Below, piece by piece: positions 32,647 through 40,871 of a DNA stretch of 64,000 nt. The DNA is from Cohnella zeiphila (GTDB taxonomy: Bacteria; Bacillota; Bacilli; Paenibacillales; Paenibacillaceae), in assembly GCF_014212055.1 (NCBI RefSeq), contig NZ_JACJVO010000016.1:136143-200142 (forward strand), in the 5' to 3' direction. Within the stretch, counting starts at the first letter, position 1. Every line of letters begins with the position of its first letter. Position numbers and translations under genes: made by a program. The notes under the pieces were generated by a model. That model made no database searches. It was not told the DNA's origin and saw only the letters and a list, made by a program, of their open reading frames with translations.

Positions 32647-33756
32647 TTATGGATTGGAATGACCGAAAATCCGGTCCAAGGATGCCGAATCGAATGGCTT
32701 GACGTCGGGCAGCGGCAGCCGCTTCCCCACCTTCGGCAAAGCCGGGAACGGGCGGTGCGGCTCGGCCTGGTACCAATAGGCGGTAGACGAGACGTCGTCG
32801 CTGCGATGGTTGTTGTGCCCGTGCTCGATCGTCACCCGAATGCTCTTCTCGAACATGATCGGGTCGAGAATGTGGTAGCGGTACGTCGAGATTTTGCCGC
32901 TCCAGTTCGGGCCGCCGCCCAGGATGATGCCGTGATACGGGGTGCATACTTCCTGCTGCGGGCACCAGGCGGTGTTGAAGTAATCCTCCATGCCGGTGCC
33001 GTGCAGCGTCGGCGGCCACGGCTCCCCGTCGATGAAGATCATGTCGTCTCCTTCGCCGTACCAGTTCCATTCGCGCGTTTCCCGCAGGTTGTGAACGTTG
33101 AAGTTGCAGCCGACGTAATGGCCGCGGCCGACCGCGTCGAGAATGACGTAATTGCCGTCGCCGGTCGTGTTTTTGCCGCCGAATTCGAAGAACGCGTTGT
33201 CCGTGCCGGCTTCGGGAATGCCGTCGGTCGGGTTTTCCCGGTTCCACTGGGCATGGAACCTCAGCTCTTCGTCCGCAAGCCGATCGTACTGCTCATAGTC
33301 GATGTAGAAGTAGAACTTGATCGGCCGCTCCGCCTCGCTCTCCACGGAGATGCGGGCCCCTTCCGCGAACGGCATCCGGAAGAAGCTGTTGAACGCCTTC
33401 CCGTCCTCCGGGCTCATCATCAGCGCGGCGGACGCGTAGTTCCGGGTCAACCCGTGGCCCATGCCGAAAAAATCGCCGATCGGAGCCTCGACGCTCGGTT
33501 CCGCCTCTCCGTCCCAATACATGCGGAGCACGATTTTGCGGGGGAGATGCGGTTCCTCCAGCGGCGCGTCAGTCGCCATCGTCATCCAGATGTGGGTGAT
33601 CGCGCCCGCGCCTTCGATCCGGCAGATATCGACGAGGTCGCCCGGACGGACCGAGAAGTAGTCTTTGTTGCCGCCGCTTCGGTCGTAGCTCGATTCGCGT
33701 TTGCGCTTGCCGGCTCTGGCCAGGCTCAGGGATGCTAAGGTCGAGGTTGGGTTCAT
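32647..33756 (-). CDS. GH172 (DUF2961) glycoside hydrolase, second copy
   Basis: This 369-residue protein has no signal peptide. DUF2961 signatures are GAGAITHIWMTMATD, RMYWDGEAEPSVEAPIGDFFGMGHG, GTGMEDYFNTAWCPQ and SSTAYWYQAEPHRPFP. It is clearly diverged from the copy at 17410-18492, so the two probably cut different linkages or positions. A cytoplasmic exo-D-arabinofuranosidase role is inferred from context; fructofuranosidase is the alternative. The start follows AAAGGAG with 7 bp spacing. A perfect LacI-type operator lies 36 bp upstream. Confidence 0.85.
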   Translation of the reverse strand: MNPTSTLASLSLARAGKRKRESSYDRSGGNKDYFSVRPGDLVDICRIEGAGAITHIWMTMATDAPLEEPHLPRKIVLRMYWDGEAEPSVEAPIGDFFGMGHGLTRNYASAALMMSPEDGKAFNSFFRMPFAEGARISVESEAERPIKFYFYIDYEQYDRLADEELRFHAQWNRENPTDGIPEAGTDNAFFEFGGKNTTGDGNYVILDAVGRGHYVGCNFNVHNLRETREWNWYGEGDDMIFIDGEPWPPTLHGTGMEDYFNTAWCPQQEVCTPYHGIILGGGPNWSGKISTYRYHILDPIMFEKSIRVTIEHGHNNHRSDDVSSTAYWYQAEPHRPFPALPKVGKRLPLPDVKPFDSASLDRIFGHSNP

Positions 33757-33791
33757 GGTCAGGCTCCTTTGCTGTCGAAAAATGTACAAAA

Positions 33792-33826
33792 CTGCAATCG
33801 ATTGCAGATGGTTGAAAACGATTGTG
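33792..33826 (-). promoter_or_regulatory. LacI-type operators upstream of the GH172-DUF4185 operon
   Basis: CTGCAATCGATTGCAG (33792-33807) is a perfect 16-bp palindrome fitting GNAANCGNTTNC. A second, weaker site TGAAAACGATTGTG is centred 20 bp further upstream, on the same helical face. The perfect palindrome recurs inside the start of fucI at 37658-37673. Confidence 0.75.
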
Positions 33827-33898
33827 CTTTACGAGTCCTAGGTCGGGGCGGTACTGCCTTCTGTTCACAGCCCGCTAAATGGTGGCCGTCTGTCTGAA

Positions 33899-34081
33899 AC
33901 CTGCAATTTTGCAGGTTTGGGAGGGGCGAGACGGCTATCGGGGCCAAATAACTGCAAATATACATCCTTTTACCGCTCCATGCCCCCAATTCGGCTGTCC
34001 AGCCATCCAAAGCCTGCACTTTTGCAGGAATTCATGCGTACCTGCCGCTTTCGAGCGAAAATAACTGCATTTTTGCAGGTT
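33899..34081. repeat. Dispersed CTGCA...TTTTGCAG repeat array, copy 2
   Basis: Elements lie at 33901 (CTGCAATTTTGCAGG), 33952 (CTGCAAATATACATCC), 34013 (CTGCACTTTTGCAGG) and 34065 (CTGCATTTTTGCAGG), with spacings 51, 61 and 52 bp. The unit is thus a dimer of about 112 bp, matching the array at 23411-23593. Confidence 0.8.
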
Positions 34082-34207
34082 TGCCTCGCTTGGGTGTCTT
34101 CGTGTTTCTTTCGAAGGCTTGCGTCGCTCCCCGTCATTGCGCTTCTTTCGCAGGTTTGCGACGCTCATCGTTCCATGTTCTTCTTGATCGGCTTTTCGTC
34201 TCGTCGC

Positions 34208-35878
34208 TTACCGGCCTTTGAAAGCCTTCAGCCGCTTCATGACGTCGCTGCCGCCTTTGCCGAAGTAGTCGTGCAATTCCTTGTAGTCGCGGTAGAGCGA
34301 ATCGTAGATCGCGGCGTTCCCGGGATTCGGCCGGAACGTCTCGTCTCGGACTCTGGCCATTCGCCGCGCCGCTTCCACGATCGAGTCGAAGCCTCCGGCT
34401 TCCGCTCCCGCCGCCACCGCCCCAAACATCGCCGCTCCGAGCGCCGCCGTCTGGGTCGATGCGGCGATGCGGATTTCCCGCCCCGTGACATCCGCGTAAA
34501 TCTGCATCAGCAGCCGGTTCCGCTGCGGCAGCCCGCCGCACGCGTAGAGCTCGTCGATCTCCACGCCGCTTCGCTCGAACGCTTCGACGATCGCACGGGT
34601 TCCGTATGCCGTCGCCTCGAGCAGCGCCCGGTACAGCTCCTCCGGCTTCGTCTGCAGCGTCAGCCCGACGATCAGTCCGGTCAGGTCCGCGTCCATCAGC
34701 ACGGATCGGTTGCCGTTCCACCAGTCGAGCGCCAGAAGGCCGCTCTCTCCCGGTCTGGCCGCGGCGGCTCGCCGCTCCAGCCATTCGTGAACGCTTGTTC
34801 CTTCCTCTGCCGCAAGCCGCTTGATGTATTCCGGAACCGCTTCCTCCACATACCATGCGAAAATGTCGCCGACCGCAGACTGCCCGGCCTCGTAGCCGTA
34901 ATAGCCCGGCACGATGCCGTCTTCCACTACGCCGCAGACGCCTTCGGCGAGCACCTCCCGCTCGCTCAGCAGCAGGTGGCACGTCGACGTGCCCATCGCC
35001 AGGACGAGCTTGCCAGGCGTTACGACGCCGACGGCGGGCACCATGGCGTGCGCGTCGATGTTGCCGACGGCCACCGCCGTGCCGGGACGAAGTCCCGTCA
35101 GCCGCGCCATCTCGTCGGTAAGCCCGCCGGCCTTCGATCCGAGCGGCTCGATCGGTCCTCGCAGCTGGTCGCGAACCAGCGTCTCGAGCCGGGGATCGAG
35201 CGCGCTGAGGAACGCGTCCGACGGATAGCCTTCGCGCTTGTGCCAGACGGCTTTGTAGCCCGCCGTGCAGCTGTTGCGGACGAGCCGGCCGGTCATTCGC
35301 ATGACGACCCAATCCGCCGCTTCCATGAACAGGTCCGTCCGCTCGTAGAGCTCCGGAGCTTCGTTCAGAATCTGCCACGCCTTGGCCAGCATCCACTCCG
35401 AAGACAGCTTGCCCCCGTACCTCGCCAGGAACGGTTCTCCCCGCTCGCGTGCCAGCTCGTTGATCCGGTTCGCTTCGTCCTGTGCCGCATGGTGCTTCCA
35501 CAGCTTCACCCAGCTGTGCGGGTCATCCCGCCATCGCTCCTTCAAGCAAAGCGGCGTTCCCTCCGCATCCAGAGGCATCATCGTGCAGGCCGTAAAGTCG
35601 ATGCCGATGCCGATCACCTGTTCCGGACGAACGCCGGCTTCCCGGAGCACGGCCGGCACCGAACGCCGCAGCACTTCCAGATAGTCGTCCGGGTGCTGCA
35701 GGGCCCAATCGTGCCCGAGCTTGACTCCCGAATCGGGCAGCTTCTCGTCGATGACGCCATGGGGATACGGGGTTACGTGCGTCGCCGTCTCTTCTCCCGT
35801 GGCGATGTCGACGAGCAGCGCCCTGCCCGACTCCGTACCGTAGTCGACCCCGATCGCATATCGCCGTTCGAGCGCCAT
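34208..35878 (-). CDS. araB: Ribulokinase (AraB-type FGGY kinase)
   Basis: This 556-residue FGGY kinase is the usual AraB length. The N-terminal phosphate loop is [15 protein letters not shown] (10-24). Other motifs are [46 protein letters not shown] and a C-terminal [19 protein letters not shown]. AraB-type enzymes phosphorylate both L- and D-ribulose, so with the fucI upstream the likely reaction is D-ribulose to D-ribulose 5-phosphate, entering the pentose phosphate pathway. It lies 18 bp downstream of fucI. No L-arabinose isomerase or epimerase gene is present. The D-ribulose assignment is inference. Confidence 0.85.
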   Translation of the reverse strand: MALERRYAIGVDYGTESGRALLVDIATGEETATHVTPYPHGVIDEKLPDSGVKLGHDWALQHPDDYLEVLRRSVPAVLREAGVRPEQVIGIGIDFTACTMMPLDAEGTPLCLKERWRDDPHSWVKLWKHHAAQDEANRINELARERGEPFLARYGGKLSSEWMLAKAWQILNEAPELYERTDLFMEAADWVVMRMTGRLVRNSCTAGYKAVWHKREGYPSDAFLSALDPRLETLVRDQLRGPIEPLGSKAGGLTDEMARLTGLRPGTAVAVGNIDAHAMVPAVGVVTPGKLVLAMGTSTCHLLLSEREVLAEGVCGVVEDGIVPGYYGYEAGQSAVGDIFAWYVEEAVPEYIKRLAAEEGTSVHEWLERRAAAARPGESGLLALDWWNGNRSVLMDADLTGLIVGLTLQTKPEELYRALLEATAYGTRAIVEAFERSGVEIDELYACGGLPQRNRLLMQIYADVTGREIRIAASTQTAALGAAMFGAVAAGAEAGGFDSIVEAARRMARVRDETFRPNPGNAAIYDSLYRDYKELHDYFGKGGSDVMKRLKAFKGR

Positions 35879-35896
35879 TGTCCCCGCCTCCTTCCG

Positions 35897-37696
35897 CTAT
35901 TTGTACAGCGGACCGAACGCCGCGCAGGCCCGGTAGTCCGCCCCGACCGGCTCCAGGCCGCCGAACCCCGTCCAGACGCTCGGACGGAAGATTCGCTCCT
36001 CGGGCACGTTGTGCATGCTCACCGGAATGCGCAGCATCGCGGCCAGCGTGATCAGCTTGTCGCCGACATGGCCGTAGCTGACCGAGGCATGATTGGAGCC
36101 CCAGCCGCTCATGACGGAGTAGACGTCGCGGAACAGCCCTTCGCCCGTCAGGTTCGGCACGAACCACGTGGTCGGCCAGGTCGGGTTGCTGCGCCGGTCC
36201 AGCTTGTCGTGCACGTCGTCCGGCAGTTCGACCGTATACCCTTCGGCCAGCTGCAGCACCGGCCCGACGCCCGCGATCAGGTTGACGCGCGCCATCGTGA
36301 CCGGCATTCCCGCACGGGTCGTGAAGTCGGTCGAGAAGCCGCCGCCGCGGAAAAAATCGACCGCCGGACACCATTGCACCGCATCGAGGCAAGCCTGCGC
36401 CTCCTCCGGCGCGATCTCCCAGAACGGCTTCATCGCCGGGCGTCCGTCCTTCGTCTGCCTGCCGGTGCCGTCCAGCGCGGCAGGGCCGGAATTGATCAGG
36501 TGGATAATGCCTCCGGCCGCCGGACCTTCCAGCGTATGCCCGGTGACGCGCCGCACCGCTTCCGGGCTCCAATAGGTGCGCACGTCGGCGAAAATCTGCG
36601 CGGCGTCCGTCAGCAGATGACCGAGCAGCATCGTCACGCCGTTCAGCGTATCGTTCTCGGTCGCGAGCATGAACGGCTCGCGAACGCCGTTCCAGTCGAA
36701 AGAAGAATTGAGGATGGCCTCCATGAAATCGCCGGTCGGGAAATAGTCCGTCCACGCCCGCTGCCCCTGGAATCCGGCCGCGATCGCGTTATGCCCGAGC
36801 GCTTCCTCCCCGTATCCCATCTCCGCGAGCTTCGGGTTGCCGATCATCAGATCGCGGGCGATCAAAGCCATTTTCACGACCGTCTCCCAGTCTTTCTCCT
36901 TCTGCCCGTCGGTGCGCTTCAGATGCGGCGGATTGACGTCCTCGCCGGGCCGGCAGCTCATCTTCACCCATGCAAGCGCTTTCTCGAATTCCGCCCGATC
37001 ATAGATGCCGAGCTCCATGCGTCTCACGAACTCGGTCATGTCCACATACTCGTTGCGCATCCCCAGATACTGCCGGAAAAAGCTCTCGTCCGCCACGCAT
37101 CCGGCAATCCCCATCGACACGGATCCCATCGAGAGGTACGATTTGCCCTGCATCGTCGCCATGGCCAAACCTGCCTTGGCGAACCGCAGCAGCTTCTCCT
37201 GCACGTCCGGCGTAATCTCCGTGTCGCCGATGTCCTGCACGTCGCGCCCGTAGATCGCGAAGGCCGGAAGCCCTTTCTGGTTGTGCGCGCTCAGCGCCGC
37301 CGCCAGGTACACCGCACCCGGACGCTCCGTGCCGTTGAAGCCCCAGATTGCCTTCGGGCGGGTCGGATGCTGATCCATCGTCTCCGTCGGATAGCACCAG
37401 GACGGCGTCACCGAGATCGTCAGCCCGACGTTCTCCCGGGCGAACTTCTCCTCGGTTCGCGCCGCTTCCGCCACGCCTCCGATGCAGGTGTCGGCGATGA
37501 CGCATTCGACCGGCAAGCCGTTGCTGTGCCTCAAGTTGGCCGTCAGGAACTCCGCCGCCCGCCGCGCCATCTCCATCGTCACGTCTTCCAGCGACTCGCG
37601 AATGCCGCCTCGGCGGCCGTCGACGATCGGGCGAATGCCGATCTTGGGCATCTCGCCCTGCAATCGATTGCAGATCATCGGTGTCGTCATCAACAT
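35897..37696 (-). CDS. fucI: L-fucose / D-arabinose isomerase
   Basis: This 599-residue protein is close to the usual FucI length of about 590. It has [23 protein letters not shown] near the N-terminus, TENDTLNG with the manganese-ligand Glu near 345, and SYGHVGD with a His near 540. FucI enzymes convert L-fucose to L-fuculose and D-arabinose to D-ribulose. There is no fuculose aldolase in the window and the partner kinase is a ribulokinase, so D-arabinose is the more likely substrate. The start at 37696 follows GGAGAGGAAA. A perfect LacI-type operator lies within codons 8-13. Confidence 0.9.
   Translation of the reverse strand: MLMTTPMICNRLQGEMPKIGIRPIVDGRRGGIRESLEDVTMEMARRAAEFLTANLRHSNGLPVECVIADTCIGGVAEAARTEEKFARENVGLTISVTPSWCYPTETMDQHPTRPKAIWGFNGTERPGAVYLAAALSAHNQKGLPAFAIYGRDVQDIGDTEITPDVQEKLLRFAKAGLAMATMQGKSYLSMGSVSMGIAGCVADESFFRQYLGMRNEYVDMTEFVRRMELGIYDRAEFEKALAWVKMSCRPGEDVNPPHLKRTDGQKEKDWETVVKMALIARDLMIGNPKLAEMGYGEEALGHNAIAAGFQGQRAWTDYFPTGDFMEAILNSSFDWNGVREPFMLATENDTLNGVTMLLGHLLTDAAQIFADVRTYWSPEAVRRVTGHTLEGPAAGGIIHLINSGPAALDGTGRQTKDGRPAMKPFWEIAPEEAQACLDAVQWCPAVDFFRGGGFSTDFTTRAGMPVTMARVNLIAGVGPVLQLAEGYTVELPDDVHDKLDRRSNPTWPTTWFVPNLTGEGLFRDVYSVMSGWGSNHASVSYGHVGDKLITLAAMLRIPVSMHNVPEERIFRPSVWTGFGGLEPVGADYRACAAFGPLYK
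37658..37673 (-). promoter_or_regulatory. Intragenic LacI-type operator in fucI
   Basis: CTGCAATCGATTGCAG, identical to the palindrome at 33792-33807, lies 24-39 bp inside the fucI coding region. It spans codons for Cys-Asn-Arg-Leu-Gln. A repressor here could act as a roadblock to read-through from the lacI promoter or cover an internal promoter. Confidence 0.65.
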
Positions 37697-37751
37697 TTTC
37701 CTCTCCTTCGTCTTCCTCCGGTTAAGGAACCGGCCGGCCGCCGCAGCGGAT

Positions 37752-38795
37752 TCAGCCGATTCGGTTCACCTCGTTGCGGAACAGTTCGACAACGGGCTCG
37801 GCTTGCGGCGAATCTTCCTTGCGGATCCGCTTCAGAAGAATCTCGCCCGCCTTCGTGCCCATGTCGTACGGGTGCTGATCGATATAATAGAGGCCCGGAT
37901 TTTTGAGCAGCGACCCCGCCTCCACTTCTCCGAACGAAGCGACGGCGATGTCGTCGGGAATGCGCAGCCCGCTTCGAACGATCTCCAGCAGCACGCCGAG
38001 GCTCATCCGGTTGTTCAGCGACACGATCGCCGTCGGCCGGGGATCGGCCTGCAGGAATTTGCGCACCGCCCGGATGCCGTCCTCCGTCGTAAAGCCTCCG
38101 TTGAACACCAGCGGGTTCGGATCGAGCCCGAACTCCTTCATCGCCCGCAGCACTCCGTCATAACGTTCGCGGCCGGTGCTGACCCGCACCGGACCGTTGA
38201 CGACGCCGATCCTGACGTGCCCGTCCCGCAGCAGCTTCGCGGTCAAACGGCTGGCGCCGTCCTCGTTGTCCTCCGCGACCAGGTCCAGCTCTCGGCCGGC
38301 GTCTTCCGAATCCAGCTTGCGGTCGATGAGCACGACCGGCACGCCGGAATCCGCCAGCGCCCGAACCGCTTCGTCGTTTCCTCCGGAAGTGGCGAGCACG
38401 ATCGCGTCCACCCTTTTCTCCCGCAGCAGTTGAATGAGCCGGCTCTCCTTCTCGGGCGACTCATCCGAGCTGCAGAACGTGAGCTGGAAGCCTTCCACCC
38501 CGACCACGTCCTCGATGCCCCGGGAGATGCCCATGAAGTAAGGGTTCGAGATGTCGGGCACGACGACGCCGATCGTAAACGTCTTATCCTGCTTCAGGCT
38601 TCGGGCGATCGCGCTCGGCTGATAGTTCAGCTTCGTCACGGCCTCCAGCACGCGCTCCTTGATCTCCTCGCTGACATAACCGCTCTCGTTCAGCACCCTG
38701 GATACCGTTGCCGTGGAAACGTCCGCTTCCGCCGCCACTTCCTTGATTGTTGCCTTAGCCAACTGCTTGCTCACCTCTAAATTTCTTCGCGCCAT
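37752..38795 (-). CDS. LacI-family transcriptional regulator, second copy
   Basis: This 347-residue protein has [27 protein letters not shown] (about 16-39) and hinge helix PSAIARSLK. An effector domain follows ([20 protein letters not shown] onward) with SVGDD-type contacts such as [13 protein letters not shown]. It is the first gene of the lacI-fucI-araB unit, 55 bp before fucI, and its promoter carries two operators identical to those at GH116. It is therefore probably autoregulated and also controls the far end of the locus. Confidence 0.9.
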   Translation of the reverse strand: MARRNLEVSKQLAKATIKEVAAEADVSTATVSRVLNESGYVSEEIKERVLEAVTKLNYQPSAIARSLKQDKTFTIGVVVPDISNPYFMGISRGIEDVVGVEGFQLTFCSSDESPEKESRLIQLLREKRVDAIVLATSGGNDEAVRALADSGVPVVLIDRKLDSEDAGRELDLVAEDNEDGASRLTAKLLRDGHVRIGVVNGPVRVSTGRERYDGVLRAMKEFGLDPNPLVFNGGFTTEDGIRAVRKFLQADPRPTAIVSLNNRMSLGVLLEIVRSGLRIPDDIAVASFGEVEAGSLLKNPGLYYIDQHPYDMGTKAGEILLKRIRKEDSPQAEPVVELFRNEVNRIG

Positions 38796-38848
38796 TCGCG
38801 CGCCTTCCGAATTTCCGTCGCCGATTCCGTCCTTGCGCCATGCGTTGT

Positions 38849-38908
38849 GTAATCGTTTACGTAATCGTTTACAGGCCTAGCATAACGGATGCCGGGCTCG
38901 TCTGTCAA
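38849..38908 (-). promoter_or_regulatory. lacI-fucI-araB promoter with tandem LacI-type operators
   Basis: On the minus strand TTGACA (38908-38903) and TATGCT (38884-38879) are 18 bp apart. Directly downstream two GTAATCGTTTAC copies lie head to tail at 38849-38872. The operators would block initiation or clearance. Confidence 0.82.
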
Positions 38909-38948
38909 CCACATTTTCGAATGTTAAAGACGGCTTGTCCGATCCGGC

Positions 38949-39896
38949 TCAAAGATAGCGCCGTCTGACCTCTTCGATCTTTTGCTTCAAGTAATCCACG
39001 GCTTCCGCGGGCTCCACGATCCGGGCTTCCTTGCCCAATTGCCAGATCAAATCCGCAAAAAAGGCCGCTTTGCGAACGGGAATCCTCATCCGGACAGTCC
39101 CTCCCCCATCCTCGCGAACATGTAGATGAGGTCCGAACCAGACGTTGGTCTCAAGCGAACGCACGCCTTCCTCCGTCAGGTCGACGATCAAATCGCATTG
39201 GGGATCGAAGCGCGCCAAATCCGGCGCGATCCACTCGAATACCGATCGGCCGCTCAGATCCTGCCGGTCGGGAAACGCTTCGTTCAAACGGGCGGAGACG
39301 ATACGATCCGCGCGAAAAAGCCGGTAGGTCCGCCGCAGGAAGCAGTAAGCCGGACAGTACCAATAGCCTTCGTTCGCGTAGAGGCCGACCGGTTGAATCT
39401 CTCTGCGCGTCGTTCCGCTGTCGGATTTGTAATCGATGGTTACCACGCTGTCGTTCATGACCGCTTGCAGCAAAGTCTGCAGGCATTCCGCAGACATGGT
39501 ACGGCGGGGATTCCAGATCACGACCCGGTTGCGGAGCCGGTCGATCTGCCCCTTCGCATCGTCCGGCAAGTAATGATAGAACTTATGAACCGCGGAAGCC
39601 GCGCTCTCGTCGAACGGAACCGATCCGAAATACTGCAGCGACCGGCAGGCGAAAAAGACGGCGACCGCCTCGTTCTCCGAGAAAGCGATCGGCGGCAGCA
39701 TTCTCTCCCGCAGCAGCCGGTAACCGCCGCCGCGACCCTGCACCGTATAGATGGGGAAACCGACTTCGCTAAGCTCCCGCAAATCCCTGGTAATCGTACG
39801 CGGAGACAAACCGAACTCGTCGGCAAGCTCCCGAACGGTAAACGCCTTTTTGGCGTTGATCACCATCATCAATCGAATGAGACGCTGTGACTTCAT
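38949..39896 (-). CDS. YafY-type HTH/WYL-domain regulator
   Basis: The protein has 315 residues from the ATG at 39896, chosen over the one at 39923 because TATAAT at 39939-39934 would place the transcript start near that ATG. It has an N-terminal winged HTH (LIRLMMVINAKKAFTVRELADEFGLSPRTITRDLRELSEVGFPI) and a central WYL domain (VTIDYKSDSGTTRREIQPVGLYANEGYWYCPAYCFLRRTYRLFRADRI). The C-terminal WCX-type domain ends in the last 90 residues. It is divergent from the DinB gene, which is its likely target. The ligand is unknown. Confidence 0.82.
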   Translation of the reverse strand: MKSQRLIRLMMVINAKKAFTVRELADEFGLSPRTITRDLRELSEVGFPIYTVQGRGGGYRLLRERMLPPIAFSENEAVAVFFACRSLQYFGSVPFDESAASAVHKFYHYLPDDAKGQIDRLRNRVVIWNPRRTMSAECLQTLLQAVMNDSVVTIDYKSDSGTTRREIQPVGLYANEGYWYCPAYCFLRRTYRLFRADRIVSARLNEAFPDRQDLSGRSVFEWIAPDLARFDPQCDLIVDLTEEGVRSLETNVWFGPHLHVREDGGGTVRMRIPVRKAAFFADLIWQLGKEARIVEPAEAVDYLKQKIEEVRRRYL

Positions 39897-40023
39897 CAAG
39901 GCAAGCCCCGCTCCCCGCCGCATTTTCCTCCATTATACCTTTCAAATAAGCCGGGATCTGACTTATTTGCGTGCTATCGTCAAGTTCGTGGCAACCCCCT
40001 AACCATGGAAAGGATGAGTGCAA

Positions 40024-40542
40024 ATGAATCCCGAAATCTCCCGCGTCAAAGATCTTCTTTTTGAGGAAATGGAGCTGGCGCTCGCTACGACCTGTTCCTT
40101 GCTGCCCATGATCCGGGAGGATCAATGGGATTACCGTCCCCGCGATGACATGAGAAGCCTGATCGAGCTTGCCCGCCATCTCGCCCATGTGCCCGCCCAA
40201 GAGCTGGCCATCCTGCAGGAACAATCCAAAGAGCAGGTGGGCAAGCTGGTCATGTCGATCTCTCGCCTCAGAGACGCCGAAGCTTTGTCGGAGGTCATGC
40301 GCGACGGAGTTCTTGCGTTAAAAGAATATATGAATTCTTTGGACGAAAAGGAGCTGCTTTATCGCTCGACCGCCCCGTTCTTCGCCAAGCATCAGCCCGT
40401 CGTCCAGTTCAAATGGCTGATGGAGATTACGACGCATCTTTATCACCACCGGGGTCAAATGTTCACTTACATGAAGCAGCTGGGAATTCCGGTATCCATG
40501 CGCGATCTGTACGGCCCGGCTTCGAATTCGTGGACGCTGTGA
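40024..40542 (+). CDS. DinB-family protein
   Basis: The protein has 172 residues from the ATG at 40024 (an in-frame GTG at 40018 is possible). It is a four-helix bundle of the DinB/YfiT superfamily with potential metal-ligand histidines in IELARHLAHVPAQE and at THLYHHRGQMFTYMKQLG. Members are metal-dependent thiol or small-molecule transferases or of unknown function. It is paired divergently with a WYL regulator, a common arrangement for DinB genes in this group. Confidence 0.8.
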   Translation: MNPEISRVKDLLFEEMELALATTCSLLPMIREDQWDYRPRDDMRSLIELARHLAHVPAQELAILQEQSKEQVGKLVMSISRLRDAEALSEVMRDGVLALKEYMNSLDEKELLYRSTAPFFAKHQPVVQFKWLMEITTHLYHHRGQMFTYMKQLGIPVSMRDLYGPASNSWTL

Positions 40543-40589
40543 CCGCGTAGGAAAAAAGGACCTGTTTGTTACGGATGTCCAATCGGATT

Positions 40590-40643
40590 GTAACGAAACC
40601 GTAATGAGGCTTTCATGATCCCTTCACATTCGGCGGATACAAT
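40590..40643 (+). promoter_or_regulatory. Promoter of sRNA copy B with 11-bp spaced boxes
   Basis: Hexamers start exactly 11 bp apart: GTAACG (40590), GTAATG (40601), TTCATG (40612) and TTCACA (40623). After a 9-bp gap comes TACAAT (40638-40643). Number, spacing and distance to the -10 match copy A, while surrounding bases differ, which points to selection on these positions. Confidence 0.55.
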
Positions 40644-40649
40644 ACTTAC

Positions 40650-40713
40650 ATGACCCCCCTTTTCATTTATATAACGTTTGGGCCTGCGGCTGCTGCCGCA
40701 GGCTCCTTTTTTT
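40650..40713 (+). ncRNA. Candidate C-rich small RNA, copy B
   Basis: A predicted RNA of about 64 nt starts 6 nt after TACAAT. It begins ATGACCCCCCTTTTCAT, then A/U-rich sequence, then the terminator stem GCCTGCGGC / GCCGCAGGC and TCCTTTTTTTG. The first 14 nt and the 8-bp terminator core are identical to copy A (11848-11908). The middle differs and no open frame is conserved. It is probably a trans-acting RNA whose C-run pairs with G-rich ribosome sites; targets are unknown. Confidence 0.62.
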
Positions 40714-40871
40714 GTTCTCTTCCCCCGATGATCGTTCTTCGCTTGCGTTCGTTAGTCTTTCACCGCTCGGCGGCTAGGCGCATATCCTGCATTAACCGTA
40801 CATCAGCCTAGAAACCGCGAACGAGAAACTCGCCTTACGGGTCGGCTTTCTAGCGCAAGGAGGAATACGCC

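Larger units (their letters stand above)
33757..34207. other. Intergenic region with operators and dispersed repeats
   Basis: This 451-bp gap holds two LacI-type operators next to the GH172 gene and the dispersed CTGCA repeat array. I see no gene; short open frames here have no ribosome site and run through the repeats. Confidence 0.6.
40543..40871. other. Intergenic region with small RNA gene
   Basis: No protein gene is seen in these 329 bp. It contains the promoter boxes and the small RNA candidate at 40590-40713. About 140 bp then lead to the AAGGAGGAATACGCC ribosome site of the next gene. Confidence 0.7.

Noticed and set aside
33759-34019. An 86-codon minus-strand frame upstream of the second GH172 gene
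   Set aside because: It runs through the dispersed repeats and both operators and has no recognisable protein features or ribosome site.
35897-37696. L-fucose utilisation as the main role of fucI
   Set aside because: No fuculose kinase or fuculose-phosphate aldolase accompanies it. The partner kinase is of the ribulokinase type and the hydrolases are not fucosidases.
33917-37906. A plus-strand open frame of about 1,329 codons opposite fucI and araB
   Set aside because: It is a mirror of the GC-rich codon use of two clear enzymes on the other strand. It has an Arg/Val/His-rich composition, no domain motifs and no ribosome site.
40650-40713. A leaderless peptide starting at the ATG at the predicted sRNA 5' end
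   Set aside because: The downstream frames of the two copies differ and run through the terminator, so only the RNA sequence, not a peptide, is conserved.
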